Assembly (NCBI GenBank): GCA_903934295.1
Contig: CAIZNI010000040.1
Span: 62,001-126,000 of the forward strand
Length of the DNA stretch: 64,000 nucleotides
Origin: an uncultured beta proteobacterium
GTDB taxonomy: Bacteria > Pseudomonadota > Gammaproteobacteria > Burkholderiales > Burkholderiaceae_E
Direction of reading: 5' to 3'
A program made the position numbers and the translations under genes. Below, one piece after another: positions 31,415-40,664 of this stretch (position 1 is its first letter; every line of letters begins with the position of its first letter). The notes beneath the pieces were generated by a model that did not search any database, had not been told where the DNA came from, and saw only the letters and a list, made by a program, of their open reading frames with translations.

Positions 31415-33658
31415 ATGTCAGTAGCCTCAACGGGCCTGTGGTTTGCGCTGATCTGCGGTGGGATTGCCGTTCTATACGGCATCCTGACCAGCCGCACGAT
31501 TCTGTCGCTGCCTGCCGGCAACGCACGAATGCAGGAAATCGCCGCGGCGATCCAGACGGGGGCGCAGGCCTACCTGAACCGCCAGTACGCCACCATCTCG
31601 ATGGTCGGCGTGGTGCTTTTCCTGGTGCTCGGTTTCGTGCCGGGGCTGGGCTGGCCGAGCGCGATCGGCTTTGCGATCGGCGCCATCCTGTCGGGGGCGG
31701 CCGGCTACATCGGCATGAACGTCTCGGTGCGGGCCAATGTGCGCACCGCTCAGGCGGCGACCCAGGGTCTCGACCAGGCACTCGACGTCGCTTTCAAGGG
31801 CGGCGCGATCACCGGCATGCTGGTGGTCGGTCTGGGGATGCTCGGCGTGGCCGGGTACTACGGATTCCTGATGAGTTCGGCCCCGATGGCCGACGGCAAG
31901 GTGCTCGACATGCACGGGGTGCTCAAGCCGCTGGTCGGCCTGGCCTTCGGCTCGTCGCTGATCTCGATCTTCGCGCGGCTGGGCGGTGGCATCTTCACCA
32001 AGGGCGCTGACGTCGGCGCCGACCTGGTGGGCAAGGTCGAAGCCGGGATTCCGGAAGACGATCCCCGCAACCCGGCGGTCATCGCCGACAACGTCGGTGA
32101 CAACGTCGGCGACTGCGCGGGCATGGCGGCCGACCTGTTCGAAACCTATGCGGTGACCCTGATCGCCACCATGCTGCTGGGCGCGCTGATGGTCAAGGGC
32201 GCCGAGGCGCAGGCGGTGATCTACCCGCTGGTGCTGGGCGGGTTCTCGATCATCGCGTCGATCATCGGGGTGTTCTTCGTCAAGGCCAGCCCGGGCGGCA
32301 AGATCATGAACGCCCTGTACAAGGGTCTCGCGGTGGCCGGCATCATCGCGGTGCTGGCGGCCTATCCGATCACCGGCTGGGTGTTCGGCGGCGCCGATCT
32401 GGCCGCCTCCAAGCTGTCGGTCATGAACCTGTGGCTGTGCACGGTGGTGGGCCTGGTGCTGACCGGGGCGATCGTCTGGGTCACCGAGTACTACACCGGC
32501 ACGGAATACCACCCGGTGCAGTACGTGGCGAAGGCCTCGACCACCGGTCACGCCACCAACATCATCGCCGGCATCGCGGTGTCGATGAAGTCGACCGCCT
32601 GGCCGGTGCTGATGGTCTGCGGCGCGATCCTGTCCTCGTTCTGGCTCGCCGGCCTGTATGGCGTGGCGGTGGCAGCGACCTCCATGCTCTCGATGGCGGG
32701 CATCGTGGTCGCGCTCGACGCCTATGGTCCGATCACCGACAACGCGGGCGGCATCGCCGAAATGGCCGAGCTGCCCCCGTCGGTGCGCGCGATCACCGAT
32801 CCGCTGGACGCGGTGGGCAACACCACCAAGGCGGTGACCAAGGGCTACGCGATCGGTTCCGCCGGCCTGGCCGCGCTGGTGCTGTTCGCCGACTACACCC
32901 ATGGCCTGGAGTCGGTGGGCATTCCCACCGCCTTCGATCTGTCGAACCACATGGTGATCGTCGGATTGTTCATCGGCGGCCTGATCCCCTATCTGTTCGG
33001 GGCGATGGCGATGGAAGCGGTCGGCCGCTCCGCCGGCGCGGTGGTGGAGGAAGTTCGCCGCCAGTTCCGCGAGATCAAGGGCATCATGGAAGGCACGGCC
33101 AAGCCCGACTACACCAAGGCCGTCGACCTGCTGACCACCGCTGCGATCAAGGAAATGATCGTTCCGTCGCTCCTGCCGGTGGTGGTGCCGATCGCGGTCG
33201 GCCTGATCCTCGGACCGCAGGCTCTCGGCGGCATGCTGATGGGCACCATCGTGACCGGCCTGTTCGTGGCGATCTCGATGTGCACCGGCGGCGGCGCCTG
33301 GGACAATGCCAAGAAGTACATCGAGGAAGGCAACCACGGCGGCAAGGGTTCCGACGCCCACAAGGCAGCGGTCACCGGTGACACCGTCGGCGATCCCTAC
33401 AAGGACACGGCCGGCCCCGCGGTCAATCCGCTGATCAAGATCATCAACATCGTGGCGCTGCTGCTGGTGCCGCTGCTGGGGGTGATGTACGGCACCAAAC
33501 CGGGCGACAAGCCGGCGGCCGGGCACAGCGCGCCGGCGGCCGTCAGCGCCCCGGCGGCGGCTCCTGCCACGGCGCCGGCACCGGCACCCGCGGCGGCCCC
33601 GGCCGATGCGCCCGCCGCCCCGGCGGCGCCGGCGGCCACCGAAGAGAAGAAGGGCTGA
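31415..33658 (+). CDS. hppA: Membrane-bound proton-pumping pyrophosphatase (K+-independent type)
   Basis: HppA couples pyrophosphate hydrolysis to proton export. The 747-residue protein has about 16 membrane helices and the acidic substrate/magnesium site [13 protein letters not shown] followed by [15 protein letters not shown]. Lys472 in GNTTKA is the residue that marks K+-independent enzymes; K+-dependent ones have Ala there. After the last helix (near residue 695) the protein ends in about 50 residues of Ala/Pro with few charges, which is not part of the enzyme core. GGAGG precedes the ATG. The gene has its own downstream terminator. Confidence 0.96.
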   Translation: MSVASTGLWFALICGGIAVLYGILTSRTILSLPAGNARMQEIAAAIQTGAQAYLNRQYATISMVGVVLFLVLGFVPGLGWPSAIGFAIGAILSGAAGYIGMNVSVRANVRTAQAATQGLDQALDVAFKGGAITGMLVVGLGMLGVAGYYGFLMSSAPMADGKVLDMHGVLKPLVGLAFGSSLISIFARLGGGIFTKGADVGADLVGKVEAGIPEDDPRNPAVIADNVGDNVGDCAGMAADLFETYAVTLIATMLLGALMVKGAEAQAVIYPLVLGGFSIIASIIGVFFVKASPGGKIMNALYKGLAVAGIIAVLAAYPITGWVFGGADLAASKLSVMNLWLCTVVGLVLTGAIVWVTEYYTGTEYHPVQYVAKASTTGHATNIIAGIAVSMKSTAWPVLMVCGAILSSFWLAGLYGVAVAATSMLSMAGIVVALDAYGPITDNAGGIAEMAELPPSVRAITDPLDAVGNTTKAVTKGYAIGSAGLAALVLFADYTHGLESVGIPTAFDLSNHMVIVGLFIGGLIPYLFGAMAMEAVGRSAGAVVEEVRRQFREIKGIMEGTAKPDYTKAVDLLTTAAIKEMIVPSLLPVVVPIAVGLILGPQALGGMLMGTIVTGLFVAISMCTGGGAWDNAKKYIEEGNHGGKGSDAHKAAVTGDTVGDPYKDTAGPAVNPLIKIINIVALLLVPLLGVMYGTKPGDKPAAGHSAPAAVSAPAAAPATAPAPAPAAAPADAPAAPAAPAATEEKKG

Positions 33659-33710
33659 ACACCGCCCGGTGACGAACGCACGGTGTCCCGCGGGGTGCCG
33701 CTGCCACCGA

Positions 33711-33735
33711 CGGCGCCCGATGGGCGCCGTTTTCC
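33711..33735 (+). terminator. Rho-independent terminator after hppA
   Basis: The 8-bp stem CGGCGCCC / GGGCGCCG closes a GAT loop and is followed by TTTTCC. It lies 52 bp after the hppA stop and just ahead of the SDR gene's leader. Confidence 0.8.
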
Positions 33736-33775
33736 TTGAGCAATCCCGAAATTCGTCTGTCAATCAGGAGAAGCC

Positions 33776-34540
33776 ATGAATCTGAATGGAAATGTCGTGC
33801 TGGTCACCGGTGGTGCCTCCGGGCTCGGTGGCGCGACCGCGAAAATGGTGGTGGAGGCCGGTGGCAAGGTCTTGATCGCCGACGTCAACCAGACCCTGGG
33901 CCAGGCCTATGCCGCCGAACTCGGTGCCCACGCCGCCTTCGTCAAATGCGATGTCACCTCGGAAGCCGACGGGCGGGCAGCGGTGGCCGCTGCCCAGTCG
34001 ATGGGACGCCTGGTCGGTCTGGTCAACTGCGCCGGCATCGGCACCGCCACCCGGACTCTGGGCAAGGAAGGCCCGCATGCGCTGGACTCGTTCGTGCGCG
34101 TGATCACCATCAACCTGGTCGGCTCGTTCAACATGCTGCGACTGGCTGCCGCCGCGATGAGCGCGGGGGACCCGACCGCCGACGGCGAACGGGGCGTCAT
34201 CGTGAACACCGCGTCGGTCGCGGCCTTCGATGGCCAGATCGGCCAGGCGGCCTACTCGGCCTCGAAAGGCGGGATCGTGGGCATGACCCTGCCGATCGCC
34301 CGCGATCTGGCGCGCGACGGCATCCGGGTGTGCACGATTGCACCGGGCCTGTTCCTCACGCCGCTGCTGCAGGGCCTGCCGCCCGCCGCCCAGGAATCGC
34401 TGGGCAAGCAGGTGCCGTTCCCGCCGCGCCTGGGCAAGCCCTCCGAATACGCGCAGATGGTGCGCCAGATCTTCGAGAATGTGATGCTCAACGGCGAGAC
34501 CATCCGACTCGACGGCGCGATCCGGATGGCGCCGAAGTAA
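33776..34540 (+). CDS. SDR-family 3-hydroxyacyl-CoA dehydrogenase-like protein
   Basis: A 254-residue short-chain dehydrogenase closest in pattern to type II 3-hydroxyacyl-CoA dehydrogenase (HSD17B10-like). It has the NAD motif [11 protein letters not shown] at 11-21, the NCAGIG segment, catalytic Ser in [14 protein letters not shown], and Tyr/Lys in AYSASKGG, and ends with the family-typical [15 protein letters not shown]. It probably oxidises 3-hydroxyacyl-CoA during fatty acid or branched-chain amino acid breakdown. It appears monocistronic, with AGGAG before the ATG, and converges with the amidase. Confidence 0.85.
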   Translation: MNLNGNVVLVTGGASGLGGATAKMVVEAGGKVLIADVNQTLGQAYAAELGAHAAFVKCDVTSEADGRAAVAAAQSMGRLVGLVNCAGIGTATRTLGKEGPHALDSFVRVITINLVGSFNMLRLAAAAMSAGDPTADGERGVIVNTASVAAFDGQIGQAAYSASKGGIVGMTLPIARDLARDGIRVCTIAPGLFLTPLLQGLPPAAQESLGKQVPFPPRLGKPSEYAQMVRQIFENVMLNGETIRLDGAIRMAPK

Positions 34541-34575
34541 GGTCGATGGGCGCGCCGCTCGCGGCGCGCCTGCGC

Positions 34576-35979
34576 TCAGGACTGCAGCAACGGCTCCATC
34601 CAGCGTCCCAGGGCGAGCAGGTGGGCGTCGGCATCGGCAGCCGCCACCACCTGCATCGACACCGGCAAGCCCTGGACCTGGCCCATCGGCATGGCCAGGG
34701 CCGGCAGGCCGGCGAAACTGAAGGCCAGCGTCTGGCCCAGCACCGCCTCGCGGGTGCTCATCCGATGCCCGCCGGCCACCTCGACCTCGGCCTGGCCGCG
34801 CAGCGGCGGCAGCACCGGCGAGGTCGGCAACACGATCGCATCGAAGCGGCGCAGCAGCGCGGCGAACCCGGCCTGCACCGAGGCCCGGGCCCGCAGCGCA
34901 TCGATGTAGGTCTGTGCCCCGATCGCGGTGCCTGCACGCAGCGGCGGCAGCACCAGTTCCGAGAAGCCGGGATCGTTGGCGGCGAGCGCTTCCCGGTGCA
35001 CCCAGGCCGCCTCGGCACGGACCAGCGGCGTGTACTGCGCCCAGGCAATCGCCATCTCGGGCAGCGCGATGTCCTCGATCCAGGCACCGGCCTGCCGCAG
35101 CGCGGACAGTTTCCGTTCGAAGGCCTCGGCGACCGAATCGGCCATGCGCGGCGCGAGCCAGGCGCGTGGAACCGCGAGGCGCGCCCGCTGGCCGGCGTGC
35201 CCGTGGCCGGTGCGTCGCGCGGCCATCACCTCGTAGAGCAGCGCACAATCATCAACCGTCGCGGCGATCGGCCCGGCGTGGTCGCAAGTGAATGACAGGT
35301 AGAGCGCACCGGCCAGCGGAATCGCCTGGTAGGTGGGCTTGAATCCGGTGACCCCGCAGAAAGCGGCAGGGATGCGGACCGATCCACCGGTGTCGCTGCC
35401 GACTGCAGCCAGGCCGATGCCGCTGGCCACCGCGACCGCGGCGCCGCTGGACGATCCGCCGGCCTGGCGCGCCGAATCGAAGGGGTTCTTTACATCCCCG
35501 GTCCAGACGTTCTCGCCGGTGGCCCCGAGCGCGAGCTCGTGCATGTTGGTCTTGGCGAAGATGAGCGCGCCGGCTGCGCGCAGGCGGGTGACCAGGAGCG
35601 CCTCCGACGGACCCAGATCGGGCAGTGCCGCGCGGGTGCCGCCGCGGGTGGGCATGCCGGTCACCTGAAAGAGGTCCTTGATCGAGATCGGCAGGCCGTG
35701 CAGGGGGCCGCAACCGCCAGGCGCCTCGCGCGCCCGGCGATCGAGCTCGCGCGCCTGAACGGCGGCGAGATCCCAGTCGACATGCGCCAGGGCATTGAGC
35801 CCGGCATGGGTCTGGGCATTGGCCTGGGTGCGATCGAGCAGGATCTGGGCGCCGCTGGTGCCGGCCAGATTGTCGGCGACCTGCCGACGCAGGGACAACG
35901 CCGTGGCGGGATGGGCCGGGGGCCGGTCTGACAGGGGAAGCGTCGTGGCAGGCGATTGGCTGGGCGGGGTGGACGGCAT
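34576..35979 (-). CDS. Amidase signature family enzyme
   Basis: A 467-residue amidase with the Ser-cisSer-Lys triad: Lys in LPISIKDLF, cis-Ser in the Gly/Ser-rich GGSSSGAAVAVASG, and nucleophile Ser in SDTGGSVRIPAAFCG. It hydrolyses an amide or related C-N bond; the substrate is not predictable. It could resemble allophanate hydrolase AtzF or GatA, but no gatB/gatC is adjacent. Two consecutive ATGs occur, and the second (35979) has better spacing (6 bp) from GGAG. It is divergent from the KTSC gene. Confidence 0.85.
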   Translation of the reverse strand: MPSTPPSQSPATTLPLSDRPPAHPATALSLRRQVADNLAGTSGAQILLDRTQANAQTHAGLNALAHVDWDLAAVQARELDRRAREAPGGCGPLHGLPISIKDLFQVTGMPTRGGTRAALPDLGPSEALLVTRLRAAGALIFAKTNMHELALGATGENVWTGDVKNPFDSARQAGGSSSGAAVAVASGIGLAAVGSDTGGSVRIPAAFCGVTGFKPTYQAIPLAGALYLSFTCDHAGPIAATVDDCALLYEVMAARRTGHGHAGQRARLAVPRAWLAPRMADSVAEAFERKLSALRQAGAWIEDIALPEMAIAWAQYTPLVRAEAAWVHREALAANDPGFSELVLPPLRAGTAIGAQTYIDALRARASVQAGFAALLRRFDAIVLPTSPVLPPLRGQAEVEVAGGHRMSTREAVLGQTLAFSFAGLPALAMPMGQVQGLPVSMQVVAAADADAHLLALGRWMEPLLQS

Positions 35980-36061
35980 CATCGGCTCCGGGCAACGGGA
36001 GACGATATTATCCGCCTGGGCAGGCCGCCCGGAACCGGCCGATCGACCAGGAAGGCGAAAC

Positions 36062-36364
36062 ATGAGCCTCGACAGGACCGGACACCGCCGCCTCTGCGGC
36101 GGACGACTGCACAGCGCCGGTTACGACGCGCGCACTCAGCGGCTGGAGATCGTTTTCTCCGATCATTCGGCGCGCGTCTACAAGGGCGTGCCCGATGAGG
36201 TCTGGCGGCGCCTGCTCTCGGCACCCAGTGCCGGCAGCTATTTCGATGACCGGATCGCCGAGGAATACCCGAATGAACCCGCCGGCGCCGGCACGCAGGA
36301 TCAGGCCCGCGCGCGGCTCGATGATCTTTTTGGCGGCGCCGGCAACGACGGCGCCAGCCGGTAA
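36062..36364 (+). CDS. KTSC-domain protein
   Basis: A 100-residue cytosolic protein with a KTSC domain, recognised by LEIVFSDHSARVYKGVPDEVWRRLL and SAPSAGSYFDDRIAEEYP. The domain takes its name from the lysyl-tRNA synthetase C-terminus and is found alone in many small bacterial proteins, where its role is unknown. The last ~25 residues are low-complexity. It is convergent with the histidine kinase gene, and no partner gene is evident. Confidence 0.8.
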   Translation: MSLDRTGHRRLCGGRLHSAGYDARTQRLEIVFSDHSARVYKGVPDEVWRRLLSAPSAGSYFDDRIAEEYPNEPAGAGTQDQARARLDDLFGGAGNDGASR

Positions 36365-36421
36365 AAACGGCGCCGGCCGCGCAGCATCACCACCGCCCGC
36401 GCGACAGGCAGGCCCCGGTCG

Positions 36422-38560
36422 CTAGCCGCCGGTGGCCAGCGCTTCCTGCGTCGCGGCGATGACCTGGGCCAAGGCCTGCGACAGGCGATCGAGGTGCCTG
36501 CCGATCTCATCGGCAGGCGCCGACTCGAGCAGCGCGCGCTCGAGGTCGCGGGCCAGCTGATCGATCGCCACGATTCCCAGCGAAATGGCGCTGCCCCGCA
36601 GCCGGTGGGCGAGCCGCGCCGCCTCGAGCAGCTGGGCGCTGCGCAGCAGTTCGGCCAGGGAGCTCGCATCCCCGGCATGAATGTCGCAGAAGGATTTGAG
36701 CAGACGCCGGTAGGTTCGGCGATTCGCGCCCACCGAGGCCAACCCCCGCTCCTGATCGACGCCGTCGATCCGTGGCAAGGGCGCGTCGGCGTTCTGCGGC
36801 GTCGCGCAGGGCTTTCTCACCGGCGCCGGCATGCCGGCCCCCGGACGCCCCATCCAGCGCAGCAACGCGCGATACAACTGGTCCGCGTCCACCGGCTTGG
36901 CGACAAAATCATTCATGCCGGCCTCGGCGCAGGCGCGGCGGTCCTCGGGCGAGTCGTTGCCGGTCATGGCCAGCACTGGCAGGCGCGCCAGGTGCGCCAG
37001 CGCGCGGATCGCCCGGGTGGCCTGCAGCCCGTCCATCCGGGGCATCTGGACATCCATCAGAATCAGTTCGTAGGCATTGGCCGACGCCATCGACAGACCT
37101 TCGACACCATCGGTCGCCACGTCGAACTGCAAGCCCGCCACCGCCAGCATTTCCCCGGCGACTTCACGATTGATCGGGTTGTCTTCGACCAGGAGCACCC
37201 GGGCGCCCGAGTGCAGCCGCCGCAGTTCGCTCTGGGCCGACGCCGTCGCTTCATCGCCCGGGACGAACGCGGGAACCTCGCCCGGTTCGAGCCAGGCGGT
37301 GAACCAGAAGCAGCTGCCGACGCCGGGTTCGCCGCTGGCGCCGGCGTCACCGCCCATCAGGCGGGCCAGACGCCGGGTGATCGCCAGGCCCAGTCCGGCC
37401 AGACCGTCGCTGCGCGTGAGCGACTCATCGGGCTGCTCGAAGGCGTGGAAAAGACGCTCGATGCGCTCGGGTTCGATTCCCACCCCGGTGTCGCGAACCT
37501 CGAAGCGAAGCAGCAGTTCCGACACATTGGAACGCTCTACCTCGACCCGGATCACGATCTCGCCGTGTTCGGTGAATCGCAGCGCGTTGGACGCGTAGTG
37601 CAGCAGGGCCTGGCGCAGCCGGTTCGGATCGCCCCTGAGCCAGACCGGCGCATTGCCCCGGTGGACGCGAAAACCGATGGCGCGGGCCACCGCCTGCGGC
37701 CCGATCACCGAACGCACCTGTTCGAGGATGAGCTCGAGCGAAAAATCTTCGCGATCGAGTTCCAGCCGGCCGGCCTCGAGTTCGCAGTGATCGAGCACAT
37801 CGCCGACCACCGCCAGCAGGTGCGTCGCGGCATCTTCGATCTTGTGCAGCCGGATCGATTGGCCGGCCGGCACGCCTGCCCGGTCGATCTGGCGCGCCAG
37901 TCCGAGGATCGCGTTCAATGGCAGCCGGATCTCGTGGGTCATCCCCGCCAGGAACGCGCTGCGCGCGCGGTGCGCCCGTTCGGCCCGTTCGGTGGCGCTG
38001 GCCTGCGACACGGTTCGTTCGACGACCAGTTCCTGGAGATGGCGGCGATGGCGCTCGAGCTCGCTCTCGATCCGGCGCCGGTCGCTGATGTCCTGGACCG
38101 AAGCGGACATGCGCGCCAGCGCACCGCGCCCGTCGCCGGCCGGCTCGCAGATCTCCTCGAACCAGCGGGTTCCGCGGGTGGGATGGAGAAATCGATACTC
38201 GAGCAGGAATCCCTCGCCATGCGACAACGCGCGCATGAGCGCCTGCCGGCACTCGGCGACCTCGTCGGGGTGGATCCGCGCCAGCCACGCTTCGATCGTG
38301 GGCACGCCCAGGGCGGGATCGAAACCGGTGAGCTCGAACAGGCCAGCCGACCAGTCGGCCGCCGGCTCGCCGGTCTCCCGTTCCCAGGTCCCCAGGTGCG
38401 CCACCGACTGGGCGTGATCGAGGCGTGCCTGGGCGCGTTGCAGCAGCGCCACTATCCGGGCCGGCGGGTGTTCTTCGAGGAGTTTCGCCCACTGACCGGT
38501 ACGGATCAGTTCAAGGGCGGAGACGTCCTGCAAGCCGGCCATTCGCGGCGCCTCAGGCAT
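36422..38560 (-). CDS. Hybrid sensor histidine kinase (PAS-HisKA-HATPase-REC-HPt)
   Basis: A 712-residue soluble hybrid kinase without membrane segments. A PAS fold spans about 45-175, and the dimerisation/H-box THEIRLPLNAIL lies near 215. The ATPase domain has N-box SNALRFT and G-boxes DTGVGIE and GLAGLGLA; a receiver domain has VEDNPIN, phospho-Asp in LMDVQMPRMDG and Lys in VAKPVD. A C-terminal HPt domain carries AHRLRGSAISLG. In the H-box the usual Thr/Asn five residues after His is Leu. It overlaps the NarL-type regulator gene by 8 bp and is translated after it, suggesting a His-Asp-His-Asp relay to that regulator. Signal unknown. Confidence 0.92.
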   Translation of the reverse strand: MPEAPRMAGLQDVSALELIRTGQWAKLLEEHPPARIVALLQRAQARLDHAQSVAHLGTWERETGEPAADWSAGLFELTGFDPALGVPTIEAWLARIHPDEVAECRQALMRALSHGEGFLLEYRFLHPTRGTRWFEEICEPAGDGRGALARMSASVQDISDRRRIESELERHRRHLQELVVERTVSQASATERAERAHRARSAFLAGMTHEIRLPLNAILGLARQIDRAGVPAGQSIRLHKIEDAATHLLAVVGDVLDHCELEAGRLELDREDFSLELILEQVRSVIGPQAVARAIGFRVHRGNAPVWLRGDPNRLRQALLHYASNALRFTEHGEIVIRVEVERSNVSELLLRFEVRDTGVGIEPERIERLFHAFEQPDESLTRSDGLAGLGLAITRRLARLMGGDAGASGEPGVGSCFWFTAWLEPGEVPAFVPGDEATASAQSELRRLHSGARVLLVEDNPINREVAGEMLAVAGLQFDVATDGVEGLSMASANAYELILMDVQMPRMDGLQATRAIRALAHLARLPVLAMTGNDSPEDRRACAEAGMNDFVAKPVDADQLYRALLRWMGRPGAGMPAPVRKPCATPQNADAPLPRIDGVDQERGLASVGANRRTYRRLLKSFCDIHAGDASSLAELLRSAQLLEAARLAHRLRGSAISLGIVAIDQLARDLERALLESAPADEIGRHLDRLSQALAQVIAATQEALATGG

Positions 38561-39197
38561 TCGGGCCCGAGTCGATGACCCCCTCGCGCACCGCCAGCCG
38601 AACGAGGCTGGCGATGTCGCGCACCGCCAGCTTCGCCATCAGGCGGCTGCGGTAGGTGTCCACCGTCTTGGGCGACAGGTGCAGCGCGCTGCCGATCGCG
38701 GCACTCGACTTGCCCCGCACCACGAGTTCGAGAATCTGGCGCTCACGCATGGACAGGGTCGCCAGCGGGTCCGTCGGTCGGGGCGAATCGAGGGTGGCCG
38801 CCAGATGTTCGGCCACCGGGGCGCTGAAATGGCGCCGTCCCTCGAGGACCGCGCGAATCGCGGCGACCACTTCGGATCCGCCCGATCCCTTGAGCACATA
38901 GCCCGAGGCACCCAGACGCAGCGCCTCGTCGATGTGGCGTGGCTGCTCCGACATGGTGAGGATGATCACCCGGGTGGGCAGGTTGCGCTGCTGCATCTGC
39001 CCCAGCAGGTCGAGGCCGGAGCGCTCGCCCAGCAGCAGGTCGAGCAGAACCACATCGGGCACCAGCCGGACGATTTCATGCACCGCCCCGGTGATGTTGT
39101 CGGCTTCGCCGACCACCTCGAACCCGGCCGCCTCGAGCAGCGCCCGCAACCCCTCCCGAACGATCGTGTGGTCGTCTACCAGGAACAGCGTTGGCAT
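38553..39197 (-). CDS. NarL/FixJ-family response regulator
   Basis: A 214-residue transcription factor with a receiver domain (VDDHTIVREGL, phospho-Asp in VVLLDLLLG, Thr in ILTMSE, Lys in GYVLKGSG) and a C-terminal LuxR-type helix-turn-helix (LSMRERQILELVVRGKSSAAIG). It is the first gene of a two-gene unit with the hybrid kinase, overlapping it by 8 bp. The ATG at 39197 starts right at the receiver; a TTG at 39239 would add 14 residues. Target genes are unknown. Confidence 0.92.
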   Translation of the reverse strand: MPTLFLVDDHTIVREGLRALLEAAGFEVVGEADNITGAVHEIVRLVPDVVLLDLLLGERSGLDLLGQMQQRNLPTRVIILTMSEQPRHIDEALRLGASGYVLKGSGGSEVVAAIRAVLEGRRHFSAPVAEHLAATLDSPRPTDPLATLSMRERQILELVVRGKSSAAIGSALHLSPKTVDTYRSRLMAKLAVRDIASLVRLAVREGVIDSGPNA

Positions 39198-39455
39198 GCG
39201 GTCAGGCTCCGGCGCGAAAACAGATTCAAAATTGGGCAAGGCCGACGCAAGTGCCGGCTGCAGGGGCGCAGATTAACCAAAAAGCTTGCGTCACGAATTA
39301 TGCGGCGTTGTCCTGCGACGACCCGCCGGACAGGACGCGGCGTCAAGAATCCCCTACAGAACCGATCGGCGCTTTTTCACATTCCCGTGATGATCGGCGA
39401 ACTGACTGCGCATTCCCGGATCGCGCCGACGCACGACCGTGTCGACACGACTCGA

Positions 39456-40535
39456 TCAGACCGCCGCCAGGGGCGCATTCAGCCGGGTGCCCGTGACAAC
39501 GATACCGCCGCGATCGCCCGGGACGAGGCTGCCATAGCGCTGCGCATACACCGGCGGCAGCGCACGGGCGCCTGGCGGCGACAGCCACAGCCGCAGCAGA
39601 TGGCGCCGCCGGGACGGCTCCAACCAGTCTTCGAACGCGGTCCGGTCATGGAGCAGGCTGTGGTTGTGGACGAACTGCAGATCGCCCGGCCGGAATTCGG
39701 TCATCAGGTGGAGCGCGGGATCGTTGGCCAGCGAATCGAACAGGTCGAGCGCCTCGCGGATCGGACCGGTGAGCCGCGGCGCCTGCTCGAAGCGCTGGGC
39801 CGACTCGATGTACTGGCGCTGGTAGAGGGCGCTCAGCAGGCCGGCGTGCCAGTTGAAGACCGGGATCTCGAAATACGGCTGCTGGCCCTGCGCCACCTCG
39901 CCGCGACGGTCGGTGGCAAGCGGCTCGAACAGCAGACGCGCCAGATCGGGGCGGCGCCGGCGCATCTCGTTGAAGATCGTGACTGACGACACCAGCGCAG
40001 ACAGGCCGCCGGCGCGCGCGGTCTGCAGGCAAAGCAGCCCGACGATGTCGCAGGAATCGGTGTGAAACGTCTGGCGCTCGTGGGTCTGGTAGATGCGCAC
40101 GTTCGGGTCGGCGGCACTCAGGCCCATGTCCCTGACATGCCCCAGCACATGCCCGCGCGCATTCTGGGATCGCGCGCTGCCCAGATGGGCGCCGATGCCG
40201 TAGAAGGCGATCGCGCTCTCGCGGATCGACCAGCGCTGCACCGGCAGCCCCCGCATCACCCCGAAGCCGCGCCCCTCGAGGAGTTCATCGAGCATCCGCG
40301 CCAGACGGGACGCCAGACGCGGCAGCGGGAAGTCGACGCGACCGATCGCCGCAATGTCTGCGTCGCCCTCGGCGAGCGGGCGCACCGCCGACTCGATCTC
40401 GGCCAGATCGCCGGCATCGAAGGTCTCGAGCCAGTCGCCGCGCGCGGCCATCGCCGGCCCGTACCAGGCCGACGGGCCGGCAATCGGATCGGGCAGTTCG
40501 AAAGGCACAGCCGGGTGTTCAACGGGGGCGTTCAT
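39456..40535 (-). CDS. TauD/TfdA-family Fe(II)/2-oxoglutarate dioxygenase
   Basis: A 359-residue non-haem iron oxygenase. The metal triad is visible as HTD in TFHTDSCD and the distal His in FVHNHSLLHDRTAF; a downstream Arg in RRRHLLRLWLSP fits the 2-oxoglutarate carboxylate contact. Such enzymes hydroxylate small organic substrates or cleave C-S, C-O or C-N bonds; the substrate here is not predictable. It is divergent from earP with 129 bp between and lies 258 bp from the regulator gene, a stretch where nothing else was recognised. Confidence 0.88.
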   Translation of the reverse strand: MNAPVEHPAVPFELPDPIAGPSAWYGPAMAARGDWLETFDAGDLAEIESAVRPLAEGDADIAAIGRVDFPLPRLASRLARMLDELLEGRGFGVMRGLPVQRWSIRESAIAFYGIGAHLGSARSQNARGHVLGHVRDMGLSAADPNVRIYQTHERQTFHTDSCDIVGLLCLQTARAGGLSALVSSVTIFNEMRRRRPDLARLLFEPLATDRRGEVAQGQQPYFEIPVFNWHAGLLSALYQRQYIESAQRFEQAPRLTGPIREALDLFDSLANDPALHLMTEFRPGDLQFVHNHSLLHDRTAFEDWLEPSRRRHLLRLWLSPPGARALPPVYAQRYGSLVPGDRGGIVVTGTRLNAPLAAV

Positions 40536-40664
40536 GCGAAATCCTTCGGTGCGGGGCGCGGCGATCGCGGCAACAGGCCACGCGGGCACGCGGCCAGAAA
40601 CGGCGCGCCCGCGCTCATGGTCGCTATGATGCACGGGCGCCGCCCACCGACTGCCCGATTGTCC

